DNA of 64,000 nucleotides from Omphiscola glabra (GCA_964017045.1 OZ024808.1:2691666-2755665); one strand, 5' to 3'. Shown: positions 22,265-34,654, numbered from the stretch's first letter. Translations and numbers: made by a program. Notes: a model not told the origin generated them from the letters alone.

Positions 22265-23412
22265 AAACGTCTGTCACGCAACACTTCCAGCTACACAGTT
22301 AGGCTCCACCGCAACACTACCAGCTACACAGTTAGGCTCCACCGCAACACTTCCAGCTACACAGTTAGGCTCCACCGCAACACTACCAGCTACACAGTTA
22401 GGCTCCACCGCAACACTTCCAGCTACACAGTTAGGCTCCACCGCAACACTTCCAGCTACACAGTTAGGCTCCACCGCAACACTTCCAGCTACACAGTAAG
22501 GCTCCACCGCAACACTTCCAGCTACACAGTTAGGCTCCACCGCAACACTACCAGCTACACAGTTAGTCTCCACCGCAACACTTCCAGCTACACAGTTAGG
22601 CTCCACCGCAACACTTCCAGCTACACAGTTAGGCTCCACCGCAACACTTCCAGCTAAACAGTTAGGCTCCCCCGCAACACTTCCAGCTACACAGTTAGGC
22701 TCCACCGCAACACTACCAGCTACACAGTTAGGCTCCACCGCAACACTACCAGCTACACAGTTAGGCTCCACCGCAACACTACCAGCTACACAGTTAGGCT
22801 CCACCGCAACACTACCAGCTACACAGTTAGGCTCCACCGCAACACTACCAGCTACACGGTTAGGCTCCAACGCAACACTACCAGCTACACAGTTATGCTC
22901 CACCGCAACACTACCAGCTACACAGTTAGGCTCCACCGCAACACTACCAGCTACAAAGTTAGGCTCCACCGCAACACTACCAGCTACACAGTTAGGCTCC
23001 ACCGCAACACTACCAGCTACACAGTTAGGCTCCACCGCAACACTTCCAGCTACACAGTTAGGCTCCACCGCAACACTACCAGCTACACAGTTAGGCTCCA
23101 CCGCAACACTACCAGCTACACAGTTAGGCTCCACCGCAACACTACCAACTACACAGTCACGCTCCACCGCAACACTTCCAGCTACACAGTTAGGCTCCAT
23201 CGCAACACTACCAACTACACAGTCACGCTCTTGGCAACACTACCAGCTTCACAGTTAGGCTCCACTGCAACACTTCCAGCTACACAGTTAGGCTCCACTG
23301 CAACACTTCCGGCTACACAGTTAGGCTCCACCGCAACACTTCCAGCTACACAGTCACGCTCCACCGCAACACTACCAGCTACACAGTTAGGCTCCACCGC
23401 AATACTCCCCAT
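22265..23412. repeat. 33-bp minisatellite, ~34 copies
   Basis: Units contain TACACAGTTAGGCTCCACCG and CAACACTACCAGC. In antisense it encodes VAVEPNCVAGS repeats, an array artefact of a unit length divisible by 3. Confidence 0.96.
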
Positions 23413-23639
23413 CGTGGCGGCCCCACACTACACCCCTTGTCACACATCTAGGTTACCACAGCCTCCCATACTTTCAGGGTCTCCCAACCACACTCCCAAT
23501 TTTGCGGGCCCCTGCCTCACTCAATAGTGTGATGCCCCCTTCCACATTCCATAGGTTGAGAATGAGAGTCTCCTACCACACTCCATACTATTATGGTCCC
23601 TTTCCACACTCCATAATTTGAGGGTCCACTAACCCACCC

Positions 23640-23925
23640 CAAAGTGTGAGGGTATCCTACCACACACGATATTGTGAGGGCCCCTACCCCACCCCAAAGT
23701 GTGAGGGTATCCTACCACACACGATATTGTGAGGGCCCCTACCCCACCCCAAAGTGTGAGGGTATCCTACCACACACGATATTGTGAGGGCCCCTACCCC
23801 ACCCCAAAGTGTGAGGGTATCCTACCACACACGATATTGTGAGGGCCCCTACCCCACCCCAAAGTGTGAGGGTATCCTACCACACACGATATTGTGAGGG
23901 CCCCTACCCCACCCCAAAGTAGCAA
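23640..23925. repeat. 55-bp array, ~5 copies
   Basis: Units contain GTGTGAGGGTATCCTACCAC and GTGAGGGCCCCTACCCCACC; nearly identical. Confidence 0.95.
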
Positions 23926-24034
23926 CATTCATTCGACCAAACTCCTAACGTCCATTCCATAAAGGTCCTTATGGCTGGGGTTACCAGTTTATCCTTCCAT
24001 CAAGTTCCCTGTCTTCTCTCCTGCCAGTCTGTAC

Positions 24035-24240
24035 CCATTGCTCTTTCTCTCTCTCTCTCTCTCTCCCTTCCTTTCTCTCTCTACCCCACCCTCTTTCTCT
24101 CCCTCTCTCTTTCTCTCTCTCTGTCTCTCTCTCTACCCCTCCCTCTCCCTCTTTCTTTCCCTCTCTCTTTCTCTCTCTCTCTCTGTCTCTCTCTCTCTTT
24201 CTTTCTCTTTTTTTTTCTCTCTCTCTCTTTCTCTCTCGCT
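24035..24240. repeat. Polypyrimidine (CT)n tract
   Basis: About 200 bp of TCTCTC/TTTCTC on the plus strand, an impure microsatellite that could form triplex structures. The frames across it are not genes. Confidence 0.93.
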
Positions 24241-24572
24241 GACTTTCATTTTTTCCCTCCTGGTTTCTTTTACAGTCTCTAAACGTTTCTGCCTCCATCT
24301 GATCCTCTAGTCGTCTCGCCACTTTTCTTCCCATTTCTCCCCTATCTCAACCGACCCAATTTCTAACCTATCTTACCCGACCCCAATTCTCCCAATCTAA
24401 CCCAAACCCCAAATCCCCCCCCCCCCAAAACCAATCCAATTTCTGTTCATTTTGACTAGAATCTCGCCCCTGGTTTCTCCTCAGAAATCATTCTTTATTT
24501 CTCTTGTCTTTGTTTGCGTCCTTATAACTCTGAAAAGTGAGATCACATGTTAGAATTCCCGAAACAAATAGG
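24241..24572. other. Spacer, C-rich
   Basis: Contains degenerate ACCCAATTTCTAACC-like units and a C13 run at about 24415; no gene. Confidence 0.6.
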
Positions 24573-24857
24573 GACACAAACCTACTGGGTTCATATAGGA
24601 CACAAACCTACTGGGTTCATATACGACACAAACCTACTGGGTTCATATAGGACACAAACCTACTGGGTTCATATAGGACACAAACCTACTGGGTTCATAT
24701 AGGACACAAACCTACTGGGTTCATATAGGACACAAACCTACTGGGTTCAAATAGGACACAAACCTACTGTGTTCATATAGGACACAAACCTACTGGGTTC
24801 ATATAGGACACAAACCTACTGGGTTCATATAGAACACAAACCTACTGGGTTCATATA
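24573..24857. repeat. 26-bp array, ~11 copies
   Basis: Units contain AGGACACAAACCTACTGGG and TTCATAT. Confidence 0.96.
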
Positions 24858-25084
24858 AAACAAGGAAGAAAACGTCGACACACAAGCCCACAACATATGG
24901 GATACAAATAGATTGAACTGAAATCTCAGCATGTTTACATTCTGCTTTGTGCATTTATAGCAACCGATATATAAGCAATATGACAACCAATACGTATCTC
25001 ATTGCATTGTGTTCGCACTTATGTAAAGCTAGCCATTTGAATCGACCCGAACATAAATTCATCCACTCTGATCGATCCCAATAT

Positions 25085-25412
25085 AACGTGATCCACAAAA
25101 ATTGCTACAATGTAAATCTATCCACAAAAACAACTACATTGTAAATCTATCCAACTGCTACATTGTAAATATATCCACAAAAACTGCTACTTTGTAAATC
25201 TATCCACAAAAACTGCTACATTGTAAATCTATTCACAATAACTGATACATTGCAAATTTATCCATTCTAATCGTTCCAATGTAAATCTATCCATTCGAAT
25301 CAACCCAATGTAATTATCTCCATTCTAATCGACCTAATGTAAATCTATCTATTCTAATCGTTCCAATGTAAATCTATCCATTCTAATCGTTCCAATGTAA
25401 ATCTACCCCATC
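25085..25412. repeat. ~29-bp array, ~11 copies, two subfamilies
   Basis: Left units use ATCCACAAAAACTGCTACAT, right units ATCCATTCTAATCGTTCCAA, both followed by GTAAATCT; one family split in two. Confidence 0.88.
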
Positions 25413-25711
25413 TGATAGCTTTGATGGCCGTTATTTTTGTGCAGCTCCAACGGACAAAGAAATCAATCAGTGATTTAGAGCGCGCCCCCCCTCCCTCCTT
25501 CATCCCAGCCACGGGTTATGCTAGCAAACCCGCCGTTAAAAGCAGACAAGTCTTAAAATATGCGGCCATGATGGAAAGAACAATAATTCCCCTTGATTAT
25601 GTTTGTCTTCCCCTGGCTGTCAACGTTTTACTTGACGTCACAGGTTTGGGGTGGGGGGGAGTGGCGAAAGTTGAAATGTCTTACAAAAGTTTAGGTGAGA
25701 AACGGGAAGGC
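25413..25711. other. Unique spacer with an open frame
   Basis: A 121-codon plus-strand frame starts at 25421 but ends inside the array that follows, and shows no family motif. I treat it as chance. Confidence 0.4.
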
Positions 25712-27645
25712 CGGTCTGGCTCTCCTGACAGTCTCTGTGTAACTGGGGTTCTTGTTTGTCTGGCTCTCCTGACTGTCTCTGTGTAACTTTGGTTCTGGTT
25801 TGTCTGGCTCTCCTGACCGTCTCTGTGTAACTTTGGTTCTGGTTTGTCTGGCTCTCCTGACCGTCTCTGTGTAACTTTGGTTCTGGTTTGTCTGACTCTC
25901 CTGACCGTCTCTGTGTAACTTTGGTTCTGGTTTGTCTGGCTCTCCTGACCGTCTCTGTGTAACTTTGGTTCTGGTTTGTCTGGCTCTCCTGACCGTCTCT
26001 GTGTAACTTTGGTTCTGGTTTGTCTGGCTCTCCTGACCGTCTCTGTGTAACTTTGGTTCTGGTTTGTCTGGCTCTCCTGACCGTCTCTGTGTAACTTTGG
26101 TTCTGGTTTGTCTGGCTCTCCTGACCGTCTCTGTGTAGCTTTGGTTCTGGTTTGTCTGGCTCTCCTGACCGTCTCTGTGTAACTTTGGTTCTGGTTTGTC
26201 TGGCTCTCCTGACCGTCTCTGTGTAACTTTGGTTCTGGTTTGTCTGACTCTCCTGACCGTCTCTGTGTAACTGGGGTTCTGGTTTGTCTGACTCTCCTGA
26301 CCGTCTCTGTGTAACTTTGGTTCTGGTTTGTCTGGCTCTCCTGACCGTCTCTGTGTAACTTTGGTTCTGGTTTGTCTGGCTCTCCTGACCGTCTCTGTGT
26401 AACTTTGGTTCTGGTTTGTCTGGCTCTCCTGACCGTCTCTGTGTAGCTTTGGTTCTGGTTTGTCTGGCTCTCCTGACCGTCTCTGTGTAACTTTGGTTCT
26501 GGTTTGTCTGGCTCTCCTGACCGTCTCTGTGTAACTTTGGTTCTGGTTTGTCTGACTCTCCTGACCGTCTCTGTGTAACTGGGGTTCTGGTTTGTCTGAC
26601 TCTCCTGACCGTCTCTGTGTAACTTTGGTTCTGGTTTGTCTGGCTCTCTTGACCGTCTCTGTGTAACTTTGGTTCTGGTTTGTCTGACTCTCCTGACCGT
26701 CTCTGTGTAACTTTGGTTCTGGTTTGTCTGGCTCTCCTGACCGTCTCTGTGTAACTTTGGTTCTGGTTTGTCTGACTCTCCTGACCGTCTCTGTGTAACT
26801 TTGGTTCTGGTTTGTCTGACTCTCCTGACCGTCTCTGTGTAACTTTGGTTCTGGTTTGTCTGGCTCTCCTGACCTTCTCTGTGTAACTTTGGTTATGGTT
26901 TGTCTGACTCTCCTGACCGTCTCTGTGTAACTTTGGTTCTGGTTTGTCTGGCTCTCCTGACCGCTCTGTGTAACTTTGGTTCTGGTTTGTCTGGCTCTCC
27001 TGACCGTCTCTGTGTAACTTTGGTTCTGGTTTGTCTGGCTCTCCTGACCGTCTCTGTGTAACTTTGGTTCTGGTTTGTCTGACTCTCCTGACCGTCTCTG
27101 TGTAACTTTGGTTCTGGTTTGTCTGACTCTCCTGACCGTCTCTGTGTAACTTTGGTTCTGGTTTGTCTGGCTCTCCTGACCGTCTCTGTGTAACTTTGGT
27201 TCTGGTTTGTCTGGCTCTCCTGACCGTCTCTGTGTAACTTTGGTTCTGGTTTGTCTGACTCTCCTGACCGTCTCTGTGTAACTTTGGTTCTGGTTTGTCT
27301 GACTCTCCTGACCGTCTCTGTGTAACTTTGGTTCTGGTTTGTCTGACTCTCCTGACCGTCTCTGTGTAACTTTGGTTCTGGTTTGTCTGGCTCTCCTGAC
27401 CGTCTCTGTGTAACTTTGGTTCTGGTTTGTCTGGCTCTCCTGACCGTCTCTGTGTAACTTTGGTTCTGGTTTGTCTGGCTCTCCAGACAGTCTCTGTGTA
27501 ACTTTGGTTCTGGTTTGTCTGACTCTCCTGACCGTCTCTGTGTAACTTTGGTTCTTGTTTGTCTGGCTCTCCTGACCGTCTCTGTGTAGCTTTGGTTCTG
27601 GTTTGTCTGGCTCTCCTGACCGTCTCTGTGTAACTGGGGTTCTGG
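25712..27645. repeat. 44-bp minisatellite, ~44 copies (1.9 kb)
   Basis: Units contain GTCTCTGTGTAACTTTGGTT and TGTCTGGCTCTCCTGACC, with GACTCT, AACTGGGG and TAGCTT variants. The marker pair TAGCTT...AACTGGGG recurs 308 bp (seven monomers) apart at about 26133 and 26441, a higher-order block. Confidence 0.97.
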
Positions 27646-27879
27646 TTTTAACTTTTACATCGACAGCGATTGTAGCTCAAGCATTTAGTCAAAGTTTACA
27701 ATTAATTTAATTTTATTGCCACTTAATACACCAATTGAAAATTGTGATCGGAGATTTCAAAAAAAATAATAATTTGGCCACATTTTGGCTTCTGGTATTT
27801 ACAGATGCTCTAAGCTTTTCACCAATTGTTTTTAAATGAATAATATTCTGTAATTGCTAATAAGGCCTATTATGCGAAG
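27646..27879. other. AT-rich unique spacer
   Basis: Nothing recognisable between the two arrays. Confidence 0.5.
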
Positions 27880-28934
27880 TGCACTGAGTCTAGCCCCAGA
27901 CTGTGGTACTGCAGTGAGCCTAGCACTAGGCTGTGGTACTGCAGTGAGCCTAGCCCTAGGCTGTGTTACAGCAGTGAGTCTAGCCCTAGGCTGTGGTACT
28001 GTAGTGAGCCTAGCCCTAGGCTGTGGTACTGCAGTGAGCCTAGCCGTAGGATGTGGTACTTTAGTGAGCCTAGCCCTAGGCTGTGGTACTGCAGTGAGCC
28101 TAGCCCTAGGCTGTGGCACTGCAGTGAGTCTAGCCCTAGGCTGTGGTACAGTAGTGAGCCTAGCCCTAGGCTGTGGTTGTAGTGAGCCTAGCCCTAGGCT
28201 GTGGTACAGTAGTGAGCCTAGCCCTAGGCTGTGGCACTGCAGTGAGCCTAGCCCTAGGCTGTGGTACTGTAGTGAGCCTAGCCCTAGGCTGTGGCACTGC
28301 AGTGAGCCTAGCCCTAGGCTGTGGTTGTAGTGAGCCTAGCCCTAGGCTGTGGTACAGTAGTGAGCCTAGCCCTAGGCTGTGGCACTGCAGTGAGCCTAGC
28401 CCTAGGCTGTGGTACAGTAGTGAGCCTAGCCCTAGGCTGTGGTTGTAGTGAGCCTAGCCCTAGGCTGTGGTTGTAGTGAGCCTAGCCCTAGGCTGTGGTT
28501 GTAGTGAGCCTAGCCCTAGGCTGTGGTTGTAGTGAGCCTAGCCCTAGGCTGTGGTTGTAGTGAGCCTAGCCCTAGGCTGTGGTTGTAGTGAGCCTAGCCC
28601 TAGGCTGTGGTTGTAGTGAGCCTAGCCCTAGGCTGTGGTTGTAGTGAGCCTAGCCCTAGGCTGTGGTTGTAGTGAGCCTAGCCCTAGGCTGTGGTTGTAG
28701 TGAGCCTAGCCCTAGGCTGTGGTTGTAGTGAGCCTAGCCCTAGGCTGTGGTTGTAGTGAGCCTAGCCCTAGGCTGTGGTTGTAGTGAGCCTAGCCCTAGG
28801 CTGTGGTTGTAGTGAGCCTAGCCCTAGGCTGTGGTTGTAGTGAGCCTAGCCCTAGGCTGTGGTTGTAGTGAGCCTAGCCCTAGGCTGTGGTTGTAGTGAG
28901 CCTAGCCCTAGGCTGTGGTTGTAGTGAGCCTAGG
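27880..28934. repeat. 28/30-bp minisatellite, ~36 copies
   Basis: Core GTGAGCCTAGCCCTAGGCTG followed by TGGTACTGCA-like (30-bp unit) or TGGTTGTA (28-bp unit). 30-bp and mixed units occupy the left half; from about 28440 a pure 28-bp run takes over. The core is a partial palindrome centred on CCTAGG. It ends at a SINE-like tail. Confidence 0.96.
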
Positions 28935-28972
28935 CTGGCGTACTGCGCTATATAAAAAACCTTAATAATAAT
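28935..28972 (+). mobile_element. SINE-like 3' tail at the end of the CCTAGCCCTAGG array
   Basis: The sequence TACTGCGCTATATAAAAAAC followed by CTTAATAATAAT matches the GCGCTATATAAA...(ATT/AAT)n ending common to many invertebrate and vertebrate SINEs. No tRNA-like head is visible upstream, where the array begins. Confidence 0.45.
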
Positions 28973-29348
28973 GACAACCCCACTGTTATAGAGGGCCTAA
29001 TATCCATTCTATTGCGGAGGGCCTAACATCCCCACTTGTACGGAGGGCATAATACAGCCCCTGATATGGAGACACCATAAGAAAAGATCATTAGGTGGGT
29101 GGATTGAAGTTTCCAATATATTAAGGCCATACTGTCCCCATCCCCGCTGTCCCCCATCGACTCCCCCACCCCAGGGCTGACTTGGCTTAAAGAAATCCAT
29201 TATTTTATGAGCTGTCTTCATCGTTGAACAAATTCCTAGCATAAAATTGAAGCTTTTTGTGCCATTAGCATTTTTGGGTCATCTTCGAGAAATGCATTTT
29301 TCTCCGTTTAACTTTTTTCTTCCTGATAGCTCCATTTTCTCGTGACAG
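28973..29348. other. Unique spacer
   Basis: Short GAGGGCCTAATATCC-type repeats at 28990-29050, otherwise unique; no gene. Confidence 0.5.
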
Positions 29349-29925
29349 ACATCACCTTAGCACACATCACCTTAGCACACATCACCTTGGCACACATCAA
29401 TATGGTACACATCTCACCTTGCCTTGGCACACATCACTTTCGCACACATCACCTTGGCACACATCATCTTGGTACACATCACCTGGGTAAACATAACCTT
29501 TGAACACGTCATCTTGGCACACATCAAACTGGCATACATCAAACTGGAACACATCCCCTGGGCACACCTTGGCGCACATAACCTTTGAACACATCACCTT
29601 TGAATACATCACCTTGGCACACATCACCTTGGCACACATCACATTGGCACACATCACATTGGCACACATCACCCTGGCACACGTCACCTTGGCACACATC
29701 ACCGTGGCGCACATCACCCTGGCACACATCACCCTGGCACACATCACATTGGCACACATCAAATTGGCACACATCACCTTGGCACGCATCACATTGGCAC
29801 ACATCACCCTGGCACACATCACCCTGGCACACATCAAATTGGCACACATCACCCTGGCACACATCAAATTGGCACACATCACCTTGGCACGCATCACAAT
29901 GGCACGCATCACATTGGCACAGATT
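29349..29925. repeat. 15-bp minisatellite, ~38 copies
   Basis: Monomer CACATCACCTTGGCA with ACATT, ACCCT and AAATT variants in local patterns. Confidence 0.96.
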
Positions 29926-30228
29926 TCAATTTCTCAGATGTCATTGCGACCATTTAAATTATTGCCCATGAAGCTATAGTAGCAGTTGTCTAGTGGATGA
30001 TTACAACGACTCTTTCAAGACCATTCGTCGGTTCAGATCTGAGCACGACTCCTTGATGTCATGTAGAAAAATCCATTGGCTCAATCATTGCCAACTCTTT
30101 ATTTCCCCGACTCAATAATCCAAGCGATGCTCTCAAGGACACTCGACAACCATCATTGAAGACTAACTTTGAAAAAATAAAAATAGATTATAATTTCTGT
30201 TTCGCAATTTCTTTTAATTTTTTATTAA
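29926..30228. other. Unique AT-rich spacer
   Basis: No supported gene or signal. Confidence 0.5.
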
Positions 30229-31056
30229 ACAAGAGTTTGTCAGCTGTTCGCTTGTTAGTTGTTCGTTTGTTAGCTGTTCGTTTGTTAGCTGTTCGTTTGT
30301 TAGCTGTTCGTTTGTTAGCTGTTCGCTTGTTAGTTGTTCGCTTGTTAGCTGTTCGTTTGTTAGCTGTTCGCTTGTTAGCTGTTCGTTTGTTAGTTGTTCG
30401 TTTGTTAGCTGTTCGTTTGTTAGCTGTTCGTTTGTTAGCTGTTCGTTTGTTAGCTGTTCATTTGTTAGCTGTTCGTTTGTTAGCTGTTCGCTTGTTAGCT
30501 GTTCGTTTGTTAGTTGTTCGTTTGTTAGCTGTTCGTTTGTTAGCTGTTCGTTTGTTAGCTGTTCGTTTGTTAGCTGTTCGTTTGTTAGCTGTTCGTTTGT
30601 TAGCTGTTCGTTTGTTAGCTGTTCGTTTGTTAGCTGTTCGTTTGTTAGCTGTTCGTTTGTTAGCTGTTCGTTTGTTAGTTGTTCGTTTGTTAGCTGTTCG
30701 TTTGTTAGCTGTTCGCTTGTTAGCTGTTCGCTTGTTAGCTGTTCGTTTGTTAGCTGTTCGCTTGTTAGCTGTTCGTTTGTTAGTTGTTCGTTTGTTAGCT
30801 GTTCGTTTGTTAGCTGTTCGTTTGTTAGTTGTTCGTTTGTTAGCTGTTCGTTTGTTAGCTGTTCGCTTGTTAGCTGTTCGTTTGTTAGTTGTTCGTTTGT
30901 TAGCTGTTCGTTTGTTAGCTGTTCGTTTGTTAGTTGTTCGTTTGTTAGCTGTTCGTTTGTTAGCTGTTCGTTTGTTAGTTGTTCGTTTGTTAGTTGTTCG
31001 TTTGTTAGCTGTTCGTTTGTTAGCTGTTCGTTTGTTAGCTGTTCGTTTGTTAGCAG
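30229..31056. repeat. 15-bp minisatellite, ~55 copies
   Basis: Monomer GTTCGTTTGTTAGCT with GTTAGTT and CGCTTG variants. The 308-codon LLAVR-repeat frame is a by-product of its 15-bp length. Confidence 0.97.
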
Positions 31057-31111
31057 GGATAAAAGTCGAAGCAGACTGTTAGTAATTTCCTTAGTTAATT
31101 CCCTTTGAAAA

Positions 31112-31318
31112 CGTCACTTCTCTATGCAAGAGTTTGTGAATTTTTGTCGATGTATTGCTCTATGCAAGAGTTGGTGAATATTGTTGATGTATTGCTCTAT
31201 GCAAGAGTTGGTGAATACTGTTGATGTATTGCTCTATGCAAGAGTTGGTGAATACTGTTGATGTATTGCTCTATGCAAGAGTTGGTGAATATTGTCGATG
31301 TATTGCTCTATGCAAGAC
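31112..31318. repeat. 37-bp array, ~5 copies
   Basis: Units contain TGATGTATTGCTCTATGCAA and GAGTTGGTGAATA. The RTE fragment lies 45 bp further on. Confidence 0.93.
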
Positions 31319-31362
31319 AGGTGGCCATTGGACGATATCAGTAGGGTGTCAAGCCAATGAGT

Positions 31363-31632
31363 CATCATCATCCTCATGTCCCTAATTCCTTGGACCGTTG
31401 GGGCGCCACAGATGACATGAAAACTATCCTTCTCCATTCCTCTCTGTTTTCTGCACTACCACAGCATCGCCTAGTTTTAGTCCCGTCCACTCTTTGATGA
31501 TGTCTTCCCATCTTTTTCTCTGTCTTCCTCTTCTTGTCCCTCCTCTCGTTGCGCCCTGCATGATTTCTTTGGCGAGCCCTTGTTTTCTTGTCACATGACC
31601 ATACCATTCCAGTTTGCGCTCTTTTTACAGTT
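31363..31632 (-). mobile_element. Short 5'-truncated RTE copy (3' end only)
   Basis: The last ~270 bp of the same RTE family as at 45.5 kb: the two share long identical stretches such as GACCGTTGGGGCGCCACAGA and CTTTGGCGAGCCCTTGTTTT. It encodes EEWRRIVFMSSVAPQRSKEL near the 3' end and has a CATCATCATC tail. The flanks carry AATGAGT at 31356-31362 and 31633-31639, a possible 7-bp target-site duplication. It lies just after a 37-bp array. Confidence 0.8.
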
Positions 31633-31724
31633 AATGAGTAGTTAGGATTAAATCTAACACTATAGAGTCACGTGATACACTCAATGAAATAGAATAACTT
31701 TATGTTTTCGATCATGAAATAAAT

Positions 31725-31885
31725 TGTAACTCATCACTAAGCCACTCCACTCCACAACTGCTGATTGCTACCGTAACAAATCATTGTAACTCATCACTAA
31801 GCCACTCCACTCCACAACTGCTGATTGCTACCGTAACAAATCATTGTAACTCATCACTAAACCACCCCACTCCACACTCTTACCC
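31725..31885. repeat. 60-bp array, ~2.7 copies
   Basis: Units contain ATTGTAACTCATCACTAAGC and CTGATTGCTACCGTAACAAA. Confidence 0.93.
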
Positions 31886-33145
31886 GCTGATTGCTACCTT
31901 TACAGAGCACGAACTGACCAGTGCTACACATCAAGTACGATATCAATGAAAGAATAATTCAACTATATGCCACGCCCCTATTCCTTGCTTCATCCCACTC
32001 TTGGGGGTAATAAAGCAAGAGAACTAGCACCCACTTCCACCCACCTCTACTGGTCATAGGAACTCACAACATCCCTTTTATCTGTGCCCCCCCCCCCCCC
32101 AAACCGTCCTCTGCTGCGATCATTTCAACATCCCGATGTTGCCCCCCAACGTTCGATGTTATCAAGGGGCGACCATTGACATGGCCAGGATCGAAGTTTA
32201 TCACCTGTCAATCAGGGGGAAACAATCTTCTTGATCACGTGATTATCTCCCATGATCATCTCTTGCACGTAAACGTCCCCACGTTGATGTCTTTAGTCAG
32301 TGGTTCTCATTACTCAACTTAAAAACCTCCACAGAATTGTATGGACGATTTCGCTACTTCCATTAGATTGTGTGTTATGAGCCCTAGCCTTACAAGTCAC
32401 CCAAACTTTTTGTCTTGACTGTTGCAATATCAGAGAAGTGACAGCAAACGCATGGCAAAGGTAGAATGTTCTATAATGGAAAGAAATCTATTGTTTTAAT
32501 CCTTTTTATTAAATTCGTTTTTGTTCGTGCGTTTCTGTCTGATTGGAAAAAAATCTTCGGACGGCTAATTGATCCACTTCCCGTCAATTTATCGAGCTGA
32601 AATTTGGCACACAGACTCGTTACTGATGACAACACAGCCTATCAAATTTTTATCCCGAATCCCCCCCAAAAAAGTTTTTCAAAGGAAAGATGAAGAAATT
32701 ATGATGACACCGATTTCATGAAATAAAATTCCCGATTACCGGGCTAAATGTGATTCAAATTTTTTTTTTTTAAATATCGCAAGTGTGGGTGGCGCGTAAT
32801 ATTTTCTTTTGTTTTTCTGAAATAGTTGGTGTCATAAATCTGCGGTGTAAAAGCTTTTAAAGGTTTAACATTTACTTGTAAACTTTTATTACAAATGGCA
32901 TTAGTGTTATGTTTCTTGGGTTTTTTAAAGATTTTATCTTTAATCAGATTTTCATCTTGTGTGCGGATGGGGTGTTATTTTTTGTGTTTGTTTACACACG
33001 TGACATGTTAAGATTTCTCTACCACTGTTCATTAGGCGAACTCCTGGAAAAGTTGGTCGTCAGAGGCGGGTTGACACTGTCGCTCAAATTATTTTGGTTG
33101 AACGCATCTGCTTCGCGTTTAAATGAACATGTGGGTGGATGCGTG
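31886..33145. other. Longest gene-free unique stretch
   Basis: About 1.25 kb with a C16 run at about 32088 and a CGAGCTGAAATTTGGCACAC segment at about 32594 that reminds me of dispersed repeats in other invertebrates. No exon has splice support. Confidence 0.5.
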
Positions 33146-34178
33146 GGTCATACAGTAGTGTCATTGTTGACCCGGCAGTAGTGTCATTGTTGTCCCAGCG
33201 GTACTGTCATTGTTGTCCCAGCAGTAGTGTCATTGTTGTCCCAGCGGTACTGTCATTGTTGTCCCAGCAGTAGTATCATTGTTGTCCCAGCAGTAGTGTC
33301 AAAGTTGTCCCAGCAGTAGTGTCATTGTTGTCCCAGCAGTAGTGTCATTGTTGTCCCAGCAGTAGTGTCATTGTTGTCCCAGCAGTAGTGTCAAAGTTGT
33401 CCCAGCAGTAGTGTCATTGTTGTCCCAGCAGTAGTGTCATTGTTGTCCCGGCAATAGTGTCATTGTTGTCCCAGCGGTACTGTCATTGTTGTCCCAGCAG
33501 TAGTATCATTGTTGTCCCAGCAGTAGTGTCAAAGTTGTCCCAGCAGTAGTGTCATTGTTGTCCCAGCAGTAGTGTCAAAGTTGTCCCAGCAGTAGAGTCA
33601 TTGTTGTCCCAGCAGTAGTGTCATTGTTGTCCCAGCAGTAGTATCATTGTTGTCCCAGCAGTAGTGTCATTGTTGTCCCAGCAGTAGTGTCATTGTTGTC
33701 CCAGCAGTAGTGTCATTGTTGTCCCAGCAATAGTGTCATTGTTGTCCCAGCAGTAGTATCATTGTTGTCCCAGCAGTAGAGTCATTGTTGTCCCAGCAGT
33801 AGAGTCATTGTTGTCCCAGCAGTAGAGTCATTGTTGTCCCAGCAGTAGTGTCATTGTTGTCCCAGCAGTAGTGTCATTGTTGTCCCAGCAGTAGTGTCAT
33901 TGTTGTCCCAGCAGTAGTGTCATTGTTGTCCCAGCAGTAGTGTCATTGTTGTCCCAGCAGTAGAGTCATTGTTGTCCCAGCTGTAGAGTCATTGTTGTCC
34001 CAGCAGTAGAGTCATTGTTGTCCCAGCAGTAGAGTCATTGTTGTCCCAGCAGTAGAGTCATTGTTGTCCCAGCAGTAGTGTCATTGTTGTCCCAGAAGTA
34101 GTGTCATTGTTGTCCCAGCAGTAGTGTCATTGTTGTCCCAGCAGTAGTGTCATTGTTGTCCCAGCAGTAGTGTCATTG
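33146..34178. repeat. 23-bp minisatellite, ~45 copies
   Basis: Units contain GCAGTAGTGTCATTGTTGTC plus CCA. Variants GTGTCAAAG, AGAGTC and GTATC cluster in runs. Confidence 0.97.
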
Positions 34179-34654
34179 TTGTTATGAATTGTTCCAGTTT
34201 CCGAATGCCATTCGCCTCCTCGTGTTTACACACGCTCTAATGGGGGCCAATATTGATTCCACCAATACTCCCGGATCGGTTACTTGGTATCGACAGTTAA
34301 TTTGTGTACTCAATCCTCGCACTTCCTCTCGGCTCGTCACCCTTCTAATGGTACTGGTGACAAAGTCAACAACTTGGTATGAACATTCTTTGGTCGGGGG
34401 GGGGGGGGGGGGGTGCTGCAGCTGGTGCTGAAAGACTTACCAGATGTCTTGTAATTCGGTGTTGACAGACTTACCAAAAATCCTTAAGGTCGTGCTAGCT
34501 TAAAAAATGTCATTTCGGCTGGTACTGACAGACACTTAAGTTAGTGCTGACTTCTTGCAGTTTCTTGACCCGTTCGGTTGTTTCATTTGCTGAGTGGGAG
34601 TGTAAAGCCATTTGTGTGTGAGTACGTAAGCGGGAAGAAGGAGAGAAAAAATTG
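34179..34654. other. Spacer with G18 tract
   Basis: Unique sequence containing an 18-base G run at 34397-34414, the longest homopolymer seen in this window. Confidence 0.7.

Noticed and set aside
25421..25786. 121-codon plus-strand protein
   Set aside because: Ends within the 44-bp array, no family motif, no splice support.
30156..31082. 308-codon leucine-rich LLAVR protein
   Set aside because: Translation of a 15-bp array; no splice, signal or family evidence.
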